The translations under genes and the position numbers were made by a program. The notes under the pieces are model-generated. The model was not told the DNA's origin, made no database searches, and saw only the letters and a list, made by a program, of their open reading frames with translations. A DNA stretch of 45,558 nucleotides from an uncultured Coriobacteriaceae bacterium (lineage in GTDB: Bacteria; Actinomycetota; Coriobacteriia; Coriobacteriales; Eggerthellaceae): the NCBI GenBank assembly GCA_902779135.1, contig CACZAR010000005.1:1-45558 (forward strand). The letters are read 5' to 3'. This document shows positions 8,201 through 15,514 of the stretch, one piece after another. Positions within the stretch are counted from its first letter, which is position 1; the number at the start of each line of letters is the position of its first letter.

Positions 8201-9919
8201 GGTGCCAAGGTATGGCCGTGGATTGCCCGCGCGCGGCGCAGCACGCCGGGCGTGGGGCTCATATCGCCGCCGCCGCACCATGACATCTATTCCATTGAGG
8301 ATTTGGCCGAAGTCATTTTCGACATGAAGAACGCGAACCCGCGGGCGCGCGTGTCGGTGAAACTCGTCGCCGAAGCTGGCGTGGGCACGATTGCGACCGG
8401 CGTCGCCAAGGGCGGGGCCCACAAGATTCTCGTATCGGGCAGCAACGGCGGCACGGGTGCCGCGCCGCGTGATTCGATTTACCATGCTGGGCTACCGCTC
8501 GAGCTGGGCTTGGCCGAGGTGCAGCAGACGCTGTTGCGCAACGGGTTGCGCTCACGGGTGGTGCTCGAGGCTGATGGCAAACTCATGGACGGCCGCGATG
8601 TTGCCATTGCCTGCTTGCTTGGAGCCGAGGAGTTCGGGTTTGCGACCATGCCGCTTGTGGCGATGGGATGTTTGATGCAGCGCGACTGCCAGCAGGACAC
8701 GTGCCCCGTGGGCATCGCCACGCAGAACTGCGTTCTTCGCAATCGGTTCAAGGGGAGCCCCGAGCACGTTGTGCGTTTCATGACGATGGTGGCCGAGCAG
8801 CTTCGCCGCATCATGGCCGAGCTCGGGTTCAGGACCGTCGAGGACATGGTGGGCCATGTCGAATGCCTGCGCCAGCACGGGCATGCGAACGGCTGGAAGG
8901 CGCGTTTGGTCGACCTTTCGGCGTTGCTCGCACCGCCTCAGGTCGAATATGGCCGCAGCATCCAGGGTGCCGATTGTCCGCATTTTCTGGCGGAGTGCGC
9001 TCCTGAGGACTTGCTGCCCCAGACGCTCGATGCCACGCTCCTCGTGCCATATACGGACGAGGCGCGCGCTGCGCTTGCGCCGCAGCGCTTCCACGTCGAT
9101 ATCGCGAACATCAACCGGTGCGTGGGGGCGATGCTTGGTTCCCACGTTACGGAAAAGCACGCCGAGGGACTGCCTGACGGCATGCTTACCGTCGACTGCA
9201 CGGGTTCGGGCGGCGTGAGCTTCGGGGCGTTTCTGCCCGCCGGCGTCACGCTCAACATCGAGGGCGAGGCGAACGACTTCTTCGGCAAGGGGCTTTCGGG
9301 CGGCATCGTCACGGTATCACCTTCGCGCGAGGCAACGTTCAGGCCTGAGGAGAACGTCGTTGCCGGCAACGTTGCCTTCTATGGTGCGACGGGCGGTCGC
9401 GGGTTCGTGAACGGGCTCGCGGGGCAACGGTTCGCAGTGCGCAACTCGGGTGCGACGCTGGTGGTCGAGGGTGTGGGCAACAACGGCTGCGAATACATGA
9501 CGGGTGGCACCGTCCTCGTGCTCGGTGAAGTTGGCTTGAATTTTGCGGCAGGCATGAGCGGTGGCGTGGCCTACGTGTACGATGCCGAGCGTACGCTCGC
9601 TGAACGGTGCAACTGCGATATGGTCGACCTTGAGGAGCCGGAAGCATCTGAACTCGCGCAAATCCGCGAACTGATCGACGAGCATGCCCGCCGTACGGGC
9701 AGTCCGCTCGGGGTGAAGCTCCTTTACCGGTTCGACGACATCGCGAAGGATTTCGTGAAGGTCATACCGCGCGAATACAAGCACATGATGCAGCTCGTCG
9801 AGCAGCTCGAGGAATCGGGCATTGCCCATGAGGACGCCGTCGAGCGCGCGTTCGAGATGAGGACTGGCAACGACCAGGGCGAGCGGATCGGCGCGCGCCC
9901 GATGACGGGTAGGAGGTAG
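5252..9919 (+). CDS. gltB: Glutamate synthase large subunit
   Basis: Ferredoxin- or NADPH-linked GOGAT alpha subunit, 1555 residues, which moves the glutamine amide to 2-oxoglutarate to give two glutamates. Domains in order: class II glutaminase (nucleophile C28 in HDACGIG after a 27-residue propeptide that is expected to be removed), central domain, FMN-binding synthase domain (GAKPGEGGHLPG, GGTGAAPRDS), and C-terminal beta-helix GXGXG domain. Cysteines C1140, C1146 and C1151 form the C-x5-C-x4-C 3Fe-4S motif. ATG 5252 is preferred over 5237 because AGGGGG lies five bases ahead. gltD starts four bases after the stop, forming an operon. A candidate GlnR site and TATAAT lie upstream. Confidence 0.97.
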   Translation: MEQGAAVIVEPMERTQGLYRSEFEHDACGIGALAHLKGRKSHQMIDDALSVLVNLEHRGGVGLEKNTGDGAGILFQVPHRFFRKEAQKCGHILPAEGDYGVAMLFLPRDAEGVTCAVRVFEEGCARCGIPLLFWRDVPVDPHDLGDTAQSCMPTIKQAFLGRPDDAEAGEQFERRLYVCRRQIEKAAAADPGLAGRIFYVCSMSSRTIVYKGMLVSTQMRRFFLDLDDASTETAVALVHSRYSTNTTPSWERAHPNRFIVHNGEINTLRCNVNWIHARESNLYSPVMGADLEHVLPVLAAEGSDSAMLDNYLEFIAMNGRGLPRAVSMVLPEPWDNNENLSDKRRAWDAYQSMLTEAWDGPAAIAFSDGVVTGAVIDRNGLRPARYYVTSDDRLILSSEVGVLDVDPAAVLVAGSLGPGQMLLVDPAQGRVLFDDEIKDGFANEKPYRTWIDAEALTLDDLMDGPQDVATAHVDADVPLHERQAVHGYFFDDVEESIIPMARDGAAPLASMGADTPLPCLSENPRSFYDYFNQLFAQVTNPPIDALRESFITSTLLYVGNHGNLLEDARTNCRLVRLETPLLDSTQFEALAGIDRHGFKSHLLRAVYPEHAGAHALAQSIEALCEEASQAVHAGADLIVVSDRVTAGEVPIPTLLAVSAVHNHLLRAELRTHADIIVETGDAITPHDFAALVGYSASGVFPYLAHDTIRSLCERGVIGLDADVAIANYNRAVVAGIVSIMSKMGISTMQGYHAAQVFEAVGLADELVDEHFTGTVSRIGGLGIDDVQRECDERHARACGLVRTPAPDQLPSSGITSWRPLGGEDHLINPVSINLLQRAVREGDDQLFEEYSASIHVPGRTILLRDLLEFSHTNDPVPLSEVEPASEIVKRFNTGAMSYGSISQEAHECLAIAMNRLHGRSNSGEGGEDPAREVTLPNGDSKRSAIKQIASGRFGVTSRYLMSADEIQIKMAQGAKPGEGGHLPGAKVWPWIARARRSTPGVGLISPPPHHDIYSIEDLAEVIFDMKNANPRARVSVKLVAEAGVGTIATGVAKGGAHKILVSGSNGGTGAAPRDSIYHAGLPLELGLAEVQQTLLRNGLRSRVVLEADGKLMDGRDVAIACLLGAEEFGFATMPLVAMGCLMQRDCQQDTCPVGIATQNCVLRNRFKGSPEHVVRFMTMVAEQLRRIMAELGFRTVEDMVGHVECLRQHGHANGWKARLVDLSALLAPPQVEYGRSIQGADCPHFLAECAPEDLLPQTLDATLLVPYTDEARAALAPQRFHVDIANINRCVGAMLGSHVTEKHAEGLPDGMLTVDCTGSGGVSFGAFLPAGVTLNIEGEANDFFGKGLSGGIVTVSPSREATFRPEENVVAGNVAFYGATGGRGFVNGLAGQRFAVRNSGATLVVEGVGNNGCEYMTGGTVLVLGEVGLNFAAGMSGGVAYVYDAERTLAERCNCDMVDLEEPEASELAQIRELIDEHARRTGSPLGVKLLYRFDDIAKDFVKVIPREYKHMMQLVEQLEESGIAHEDAVERAFEMRTGNDQGERIGARPMTGRR

Positions 9920-9923
9920 CGTC

Positions 9924-11294
9924 ATGGGTTCCCCTGGAGCGTATCTGGTTGTAGGGCGCAGCGAGCATGGGGTCCGTCCCGCGGCGGAGGCTGTGCTCGA
10001 CTACGGTGATTTCACGGTCGATCTCGACGGCGATGAGCAGCGCGCTCAGGCAAGCCGTTGCATGAACTGCGGGGTGCCGTTCTGCCAGAGCGGTTTGCGG
10101 TTCGGTGGCGCGCGCCAGGCGACCGGCTGTCCGCTGCACAACTTGATTCCCGAGACGAACGATTTGCTGTTCCACGGCAGGCTGGACGATGCGGTTGCGC
10201 GGCTGGCCTTGACGAACCCGTTTCCGGAGTTCACGGGGCGTGTGTGCCCGGCACCGTGCGAGACCGCTTGCAACCTGGGCCTTAACGATGATGCGGTTAC
10301 GATTCACGACAACGAGCGGACGATTTCAGATATCGCATGGGCGAGTGGGATCGACCCGCTGCCAGCGCCTGCAGCTGATGCGCCGCTCGTCAGCATTGTG
10401 GGATCGGGTCCGGCAGGGCTTGCCGCCGCATGGGAGCTCGCGCGGCTCGGTGCGCGCGTGCGCGTGTACGAGCGAGACGAACGTCCCGGCGGTCTTCTCA
10501 TGTACGGCATTCCCAACATGAAGCTTCCGAAATGGGTGGTCGAGCGTCGCATCGAGCTCATGGAGCGAAGTGGTATCGAGTTTTCGTGCGGCGTTGACGC
10601 AACTGGATGCGCCGAGAGGATTTGCGGCGAGTCTGCCGCGGTCGTGCTCGCCTGCGGTGCGCGCACGGCGCGGCGTGTGGACGTGCCGGGAGCCGACCTT
10701 GCGGGCGTCGAGTTCGCGCTCGACTACCTGAGCGAAGCCACGCGGGCGTTGCTCGACGAACGGCCTGCGCGCATCAATGCGGCAGATAAGGACGTCGTCG
10801 TCATAGGCGGTGGTGACACGGGCGTCGACTGCGTGGCGACCGCGTTGCGCCAAGGTGCGCGCAGCGTGCGTCAGGTCATACGCGCTGCCGAGCCTCCTGT
10901 CAGCGTGGATTCCGCCGCTGTGTGGCCTGCGCCGCGTGGCGAGCGCACGACGGGGTATGGTCAACGCGAGGCGGCCGTGGTCTTCGGAAGCGATCCGCGC
11001 ATCTGGTCGACCGATACGGTAGGGTTTGCCGACGATGGTGCGGGCCATGTACGCGGTGTTGTCGTGGAAAGCGGGTCGCATGGTTCGGAACACGCGCACA
11101 GCGAGGTGCCGGCCCAGCTCGTGCTCATAGCGAAAGGCTTCACGGGTGCCGAGCGCTCAGTGCTCGATGCGTTCGAGGGTTTTGGCAACGTGCACATAGC
11201 CGGCGATGCGCGCATGGGCGCGTCGCTTGTGGCGAGTGCCATTGCAGATGGCTTGCAGGTGGCCGGAAAGCTTGCAAGCGAGCTGTTCGGTTGA
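9924..11294 (+). CDS. gltD: Glutamate synthase small subunit
   Basis: A 456-residue FAD/NADPH electron-transfer subunit of GOGAT. The N-terminus carries the two cysteine clusters for 4Fe-4S centres (CMNCGVPFC with CPLHN, and CPAPCETAC). These precede two Rossmann motifs: FAD-binding GSGPAGLAAAWELA near residue 155 and NADPH-binding VVIGGGDTGVDC near 295. The ribosome site AGGAGG overlaps the gltB stop and ATG 9924 follows, so translation is likely coupled. It would supply electrons to GltB's FMN and Fe-S centre in the cytosol. A GC-rich hairpin with GGCGCC arms at 11323-11344 follows the stop and may end the operon. Confidence 0.96.
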   Translation: MGSPGAYLVVGRSEHGVRPAAEAVLDYGDFTVDLDGDEQRAQASRCMNCGVPFCQSGLRFGGARQATGCPLHNLIPETNDLLFHGRLDDAVARLALTNPFPEFTGRVCPAPCETACNLGLNDDAVTIHDNERTISDIAWASGIDPLPAPAADAPLVSIVGSGPAGLAAAWELARLGARVRVYERDERPGGLLMYGIPNMKLPKWVVERRIELMERSGIEFSCGVDATGCAERICGESAAVVLACGARTARRVDVPGADLAGVEFALDYLSEATRALLDERPARINAADKDVVVIGGGDTGVDCVATALRQGARSVRQVIRAAEPPVSVDSAAVWPAPRGERTTGYGQREAAVVFGSDPRIWSTDTVGFADDGAGHVRGVVVESGSHGSEHAHSEVPAQLVLIAKGFTGAERSVLDAFEGFGNVHIAGDARMGASLVASAIADGLQVAGKLASELFG

Positions 11295-11322
11295 TGCGCC
11301 TCTTCTTGAGCCCGCGCAACAT

Positions 11323-11344
11323 GGCGCCGGGTTTTTCGGGCGCC
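11323..11344 (+). terminator. Possible terminator after gltD
   Basis: Arms GGCGCC at 11323-11328 and 11339-11344 enclose a loop containing TTTTT. There is no T-run after the second arm, so this is only a hairpin candidate in the 124-bp gap before dapF. Confidence 0.35.
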
Positions 11345-11418
11345 GGGACCTCCAACTCGGCGCCCATCTGCAAAAGCGGCTGGATACTGCTATGGTGTCT
11401 TGCCTGATGGGAGCTGAC

Positions 11419-12300
11419 ATGAGATTCACGAAGATGCAGGGCCTCGGCAACGACTACGTGTACGTGAGCTGTTTTGACGAACGGGTCGACAATCCGTCAT
11501 CGCTTGCGCGCTTGGTGAGCGACCGCCATTTCGGCATCGGATCGGACGGGCTTATCCTCATACGTCCATCGACGCAGGCGGACTTCTTCATGGAGATGTT
11601 CAACGCCGATGGCTCGCGTTCGGAGATGTGCGGCAACGGCATTCGCTGTGTGGGGAAGTACGTGTTCGACCACGGTCTGACCGACAAGCGGCAAATCGAC
11701 GTGAACACGCTCGCGGGCGTGAAGCATTTGGCGCTTGCTGTCCAGGATGGGCAAGTGGAAGAGGTCACGGTCGATATGGGTTCCCCCGAGCTCGATCCGG
11801 CGCTCATACCTGTTGTCGCGGAGAGAATGCCGGTCGTGGCCGAGCCGATTGATGTCGCTGGCAGGCGGTTCGAGATGACCTGTGTGTCAATGGGCAATCC
11901 CCATGCCGTCATGTTCGTCGATGATGTTGAGGGCTTTCCCGTGGGGGAAGTGGGCCAGCCGTTCGAGTTCCACCCAGCTTTCCCCAAGCGCGTGAACGCG
12001 GAGTTCGTGCAGGTGCTCAACCGGCACGAGGTTCGCATGCGCGTGTGGGAACGTGGTACGGGCGAGACGCTCGCTTGCGGAACAGGTGCTTGTGCGAGCA
12101 CGGTTGCATGCATTTTGAACGGGCTGACCGATGACGAGGTGACGTTGCACTTGCTGGGCGGCGACTTGCGCGTGAGGTGGGATCGTGCGGTAAACCGGGT
12201 GTTCATGACAGGTCCCGCGGAAACCGTGTTCGAAGGCGAGTTCGATGCATCCGGCTGCCCGCAAGACGAACCGCCCCACTTCGTCGATCCGTCCTGGTAA
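11419..12300 (+). CDS. dapF: Diaminopimelate epimerase
   Basis: A 293-residue cytosolic enzyme converting LL- to meso-diaminopimelate for lysine and peptidoglycan. The N-terminus FTKMQGLGNDYVYV is diagnostic. The two catalytic cysteines are C71 in MCGNGIRCVGKY and C220 in ACGTGACAS, one in each half of the two-lobed fold. GGGAGC six bases before ATG 11419 fixes this start; an in-frame ATG at 11407 is less well placed. dapL follows after 59 bases containing a small hairpin, so the two DAP genes are probably co-transcribed. Together they give the DapL pathway from tetrahydrodipicolinate to meso-DAP. Confidence 0.97.
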   Translation: MRFTKMQGLGNDYVYVSCFDERVDNPSSLARLVSDRHFGIGSDGLILIRPSTQADFFMEMFNADGSRSEMCGNGIRCVGKYVFDHGLTDKRQIDVNTLAGVKHLALAVQDGQVEEVTVDMGSPELDPALIPVVAERMPVVAEPIDVAGRRFEMTCVSMGNPHAVMFVDDVEGFPVGEVGQPFEFHPAFPKRVNAEFVQVLNRHEVRMRVWERGTGETLACGTGACASTVACILNGLTDDEVTLHLLGGDLRVRWDRAVNRVFMTGPAETVFEGEFDASGCPQDEPPHFVDPSW

Positions 12301-12309
12301 GAACGAGTC

Positions 12310-12326
12310 GGGAGAATGGCTCTCCC
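12310..12326 (+). other. Intercistronic hairpin between dapF and dapL
   Basis: GGGAGA and TCTCCC arms (12310-12315, 12321-12326) enclose ATGGC. It belongs to a recurring type of GAGA-N-TCTC hairpins found after carA, carB and the radical SAM gene. It may be a weak terminator or a processing/stability element. Confidence 0.45.
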
Positions 12327-12359
12327 TATTCGCTATGCGCATCGAGTGAGGAGTTTTCC

Positions 12360-13589
12360 ATGTTCAAAGCCAATGACAACTACCTGAAGCTGCCTGGTGA
12401 TTACCTGTTCTCGGAAATCGCGTCCCGCATTGCCGCATATGGAGCGCAGAACCCCGACAAGGCCGGGCGCGTCGTGCGGTTGGGCATCGGGGATGTCACC
12501 CAACCTCTAGCTCCATCCATCGTGGAAGCCTTGCATGCGGCGGTCGATGAGATGGGTGATGCGACGACGTTTCGCGGGTACGCTCCCGACCTGGGCTATG
12601 ACTTCTTGCGCGAGACTATCGCGGAGTGCGATTTCAAATCTCGCGGAGCGCTGGTCGAGGCCGACGAGGTGTTCGTCAGCGATGGCGCCAAATCCGATTG
12701 CGCGAACATCCAGGAAATCTTCAGCGCCGATGCGCGCATTGCCGTGTGCGACCCCGTGTACCCGGTCTACGTCGACTCCAACGTGATGGCGGGCCGCACG
12801 GGAACGTACGACGCTGCCACTGGGTTGTGGAGCGACGTCGAGTACATGCCCTGCACGAGAGAGGGGGGCTTCACGCCCAGGCTGCCCGATGCCGATGCAG
12901 ACGTATCGCTCGTCTACCTGTGCTTCCCCAACAATCCGACGGGGGCCGCTATCGCGAAACCCCAGTTGCAGGCATGGGTCGACTACGCCAACGAGCACGG
13001 TGCGGTCATCGTGTACGATGCCGCTTACGAGGCCTACATCTCGGATTCCGGCTTGCCGCACTCCATCTACGAGTGCGATGGCGCGCGTAGATGCGCCATC
13101 GAGATCAGAAGTTTCTCGAAAAACGCGGGTTTCACGGGCACGAGGCTCGGCTATACGGTCGTGCCGCGCGACCTGAAGGATGCCCGTGGCATTTCGATGC
13201 ATGATTTGTGGGCTCGGCGCCATGGCACGAAGTTCAACGGTGCGCCGTACATCGTGCAGCGTGCGGGTGAGGCTGTCTACAGCGAGCGGGGCCACTTCGA
13301 GACGCGTGAGCAGATCGCGTACTACATGGAAAACGCACGCATCATCCGCGAAGGCTTGGCTGAGGCGGGCTATGAAGTTTTCGGCGGCGTGAACGCGCCT
13401 TATCTGTGGCTTGCCGTGCCCGATGGCATGTCGTCGTGGCAGTTTTTCGATCTGCTGCTCGAAACGGTGCAGGTCGTCGGAACGCCGGGCTCGGGGTTCG
13501 GTCCGAGCGGCGAGGGGTACTTCCGCCTGACGGCGTTCGGGTCCCGTGAATCCGCCGAAGAAGCCGTTCGCCGCATCCGGTCTTTGTAA
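12360..13589 (+). CDS. dapL: LL-diaminopimelate aminotransferase
   Basis: A 409-residue PLP enzyme of fold type I that makes LL-DAP directly from tetrahydrodipicolinate using glutamate as amino donor. It begins NDNYLKLPGDYLF. Visible motifs are FRGYAPDLGY, FVSDGAKSDCANIQ, CFPNNPTG, and SFSKNAGFTGTRLGY with the PLP lysine K254. ATG 12360 follows GAGTGAGGAG; the frame is open further upstream over dapF but no family match lies there. Using glutamate links it to the GOGAT genes nearby. This route avoids succinylated intermediates and is known in several anaerobes and actinobacteria. Confidence 0.96.
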   Translation: MFKANDNYLKLPGDYLFSEIASRIAAYGAQNPDKAGRVVRLGIGDVTQPLAPSIVEALHAAVDEMGDATTFRGYAPDLGYDFLRETIAECDFKSRGALVEADEVFVSDGAKSDCANIQEIFSADARIAVCDPVYPVYVDSNVMAGRTGTYDAATGLWSDVEYMPCTREGGFTPRLPDADADVSLVYLCFPNNPTGAAIAKPQLQAWVDYANEHGAVIVYDAAYEAYISDSGLPHSIYECDGARRCAIEIRSFSKNAGFTGTRLGYTVVPRDLKDARGISMHDLWARRHGTKFNGAPYIVQRAGEAVYSERGHFETREQIAYYMENARIIREGLAEAGYEVFGGVNAPYLWLAVPDGMSSWQFFDLLLETVQVVGTPGSGFGPSGEGYFRLTAFGSRESAEEAVRRIRSL

Positions 13590-13733
13590 GCGGCCCCGAG
13601 CGACTTCTTGAGTTCGCCAAGAACGAGGGTGTCCTTTTCTCGTGCTGGTAGGTGACAGACTGGCGGATGCGGATGATGGGCTGGTCATGTAGTATACGTT
13701 GCGTGCGGTCAGACCAACAGGATGGAGGAACGC

Positions 13734-14774
13734 GTGCTCGTGCCGACGTATGCGGAAACGCTCGAGATGCTCTGCATACAGGCAGGTGGCAACGATCGTG
13801 CGGAAGAGCTTTTCGGTGGCTGTCTGCAAAACGTTATGCGCCGTGTTCCGCCGTTTCTCATCGGATCATCGTTTCCCGAGATGTACCTTGAGTTTCCCCT
13901 GGCGGGAGACCCGTTCTGTGACCTCACGCTGCTGCTGGGCGAGCTTTCGACCGAGTGTCGCATCGATTCGCCGATAGCCGCAGATACAGACTCTCTGCTC
14001 GGCTTCTACTCCAAGGTACAAGCGAATGGGCTTTGCACAAAAGATGGCAGCGGCGTCTCCTTCGGCTTCGAGATTGACTGCTCGAGTCCAGATCCCGTGG
14101 CTGCTGGCGCATACTTCCAACCGCGAAAGAGGCACGAGCTCGTGCGACCGTTCTGCGAGGCGGCGGGGAATGCGGCCGCAGCCGACCTCTACCTAGCTCA
14201 GAATGCACGCATGAGCCCAGGCTGGGAGCTGTCCTACCTGGGCATGTTCCAAGGGAGGGAAGGTTCGCCCCTGCGTGTGGGAGGCTATGTAGACGCAATC
14301 GAGAAGGATCGGTGCGCCGATGATCCCGCACGCATCAGCCGCATCTTGCAAAACGCCGGCTTTCCCGCCATCCACGGCGAAGCCTTTGCACAGGCTGCGC
14401 GGGTGATGCATCTGGCGCCCAGCAAAATTGACTTTCAGGTCGACGTCCTTCCCGATGGTCGTTTGGGAGACGCGTTCGCGATAGAGGTCTTCTTTGATTG
14501 CGGTTCTTCGGCTAGCGCCCGCGAGTCGTTCACGGAAGGTGCGGGTGCGCAAGTCGTAAGCCAATGCCGGGAATGGGGGATTGCAGACGAGCGAGCCGAA
14601 CGCATGGTTGATATGGCTTTCATGCGCGCCTTGCCTGTGGAGATCGTGGAGGGCGTGCGAGCGTTCTTCTATTTCAAAACAATGCCATGTTGGCTCAAGC
14701 TGCGCTGGGTGAACGGCATACTTCAGCCGGCGAAGATGTACTACTTCATGTTGGCGGGTCCCATTCCAGCATGA
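13734..14774 (+). CDS. Unrecognised protein next to a Nif11-type peptide gene
   Basis: A 346-residue soluble-looking protein, with no signal peptide or obvious membrane helix. I do not recognise the family with confidence. The C-terminal part (FQVDVLPDGRLGDAFAIEVFF, later FFYFKTMPCWLKLRWV and QPAKMYYFML) looks like a compact alpha/beta enzyme. It loosely recalls uncharacterised proteins found beside Nif11-type RiPP precursors, but that is only an impression. GTG 13734 is chosen because GGAGG sits five bases upstream; ATG 13722 has no good ribosome site. A TAGTAT sequence near 13690 may be its -10. It is convergent with the leader-peptide gene, whose terminator lies between them. Confidence 0.8.
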   Translation: MLVPTYAETLEMLCIQAGGNDRAEELFGGCLQNVMRRVPPFLIGSSFPEMYLEFPLAGDPFCDLTLLLGELSTECRIDSPIAADTDSLLGFYSKVQANGLCTKDGSGVSFGFEIDCSSPDPVAAGAYFQPRKRHELVRPFCEAAGNAAAADLYLAQNARMSPGWELSYLGMFQGREGSPLRVGGYVDAIEKDRCADDPARISRILQNAGFPAIHGEAFAQAARVMHLAPSKIDFQVDVLPDGRLGDAFAIEVFFDCGSSASARESFTEGAGAQVVSQCREWGIADERAERMVDMAFMRALPVEIVEGVRAFFYFKTMPCWLKLRWVNGILQPAKMYYFMLAGPIPA

Positions 14775-14786
14775 ACGCAAAAACAG

Positions 14787-14814
14787 GGGCCGTGCGGTCT
14801 CTGCCGCCCGGCCC
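14787..14814 (-). terminator. Terminator of the Nif11-type peptide gene
   Basis: Read on the minus strand, a GC-rich stem (GGGCCGGGCGG pairing with CCGCACGGCCC) is followed by CTGTTTTTG. This is a standard intrinsic terminator for the minus-strand gene and may also stop the convergent gene. Confidence 0.75.
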
Positions 14815-14853
14815 GATGTCAAGGCATTTCACATTCGGGAAACGCTTGCGATC

Positions 14854-15120
14854 CTAATGTCCCTGCCAGCCCGGATGACGTTCTTTTTCTGCCCATTTCT
14901 GAAGGCTTTCCCCGAGCTTCATGCAGTTTTCCCTCTGCTCCGGGGTGAGTTTCTCCAGTGCTTTTTGCGTCTCGGGGTCAATCACCCCACCGGAGATCAT
15001 GTCCAGATCGGCGTCGGTGAGCTCGATGCCGGAAGTCTGCGCGAGCTTCATGAACTCCTGGGGCGTCTCACAGGCCTCCGCCTTCTCGAGCATCTCTGGC
15101 GTAATGGCGTCAAAGTTCAT
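14854..15120 (-). CDS. Nif11-type leader peptide family protein (RiPP precursor-like)
   Basis: An 88-residue acidic peptide with a Nif11-like leader: FMKLAQTSGIELTDADLDMISGG, where the double glycine at about residues 44-45 is the expected protease cut site. The part after GG is about 43 residues, strongly helical and charged, with a single cysteine, which is unusual for a thiazole or lanthionine core. GAAGGGAGT precedes the ATG. No maturation enzyme of a known class, LanM, YcaO or C39 exporter is visible nearby; only the unrecognised convergent gene lies next to it. It may be a RiPP precursor or an uncoupled family member with another role. Confidence 0.85.
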   Translation of the reverse strand: MNFDAITPEMLEKAEACETPQEFMKLAQTSGIELTDADLDMISGGVIDPETQKALEKLTPEQRENCMKLGESLQKWAEKERHPGWQGH

Positions 15121-15514
15121 GGTGATACTCCCTTCATCGTTGCATGAACACCTCGCAATTGGTGCGGCAATCCTTGCGCCGCGCCGATTGGCTCTTTTTG
15201 CGCAATGAGCAGTCTAGCACGGTGACTCTTCCAAGGCCAGCTGTGGCATCACTGTGCTGCTCGCATGAGGATGCGATAGCCCAAAGGAGCCCGAAGGGGC
15301 CTAAAGGAGCTCAAAGGGGAGTATGCCTCTTGGAATTGTTGAGCTAGCTTCCGACGGCCCACCGACTCATTAGGCTTCCGGATTGCTTTGTTGCAGGCAG
15401 GTTTCCCCGCTATTAACACCCGATTTCGAAACACGACCGTAAATCCTTAGAAACATCCGCCCCCTATCTTCGGGTTAGTCCGAACCGGCACATCGCGAGG
15501 AAGGGGCATTTCAC
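15121..15514. other. 394-bp divergent intergenic region between the Nif11 peptide gene and glnA
   Basis: It contains an imperfect inverted repeat at about 15158-15191 just upstream of the peptide gene, which could be an operator. A purine-rich stretch of AAAGGAG/GAAGGGG repeats lies at 15280-15320. The GlnR-type array and glnA promoter are at its right end. I see no gene in it. Confidence 0.5.
15428..15454 (+). promoter_or_regulatory. Candidate GlnR operator upstream of glnA
   Basis: GAAAC (15428), GTAAA (15439) and GAAAC (15450) are exactly 11 bp apart. This matches the GaAAC-n6-gTnAC-n6-GaAAC layout of Streptomyces GlnR sites except for one base. A possible -10, TATCTT, lies at 15465-15470. 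Confidence 0.6.

Noticed and set aside
15280-15320. Purine-rich AAAGGAG/GAAGGGG stretch upstream of glnA as multiple ribosome sites or a small gene.
   Set aside because: No start codon at the right distance and no protein-like frame follows. Its role remains unassigned.
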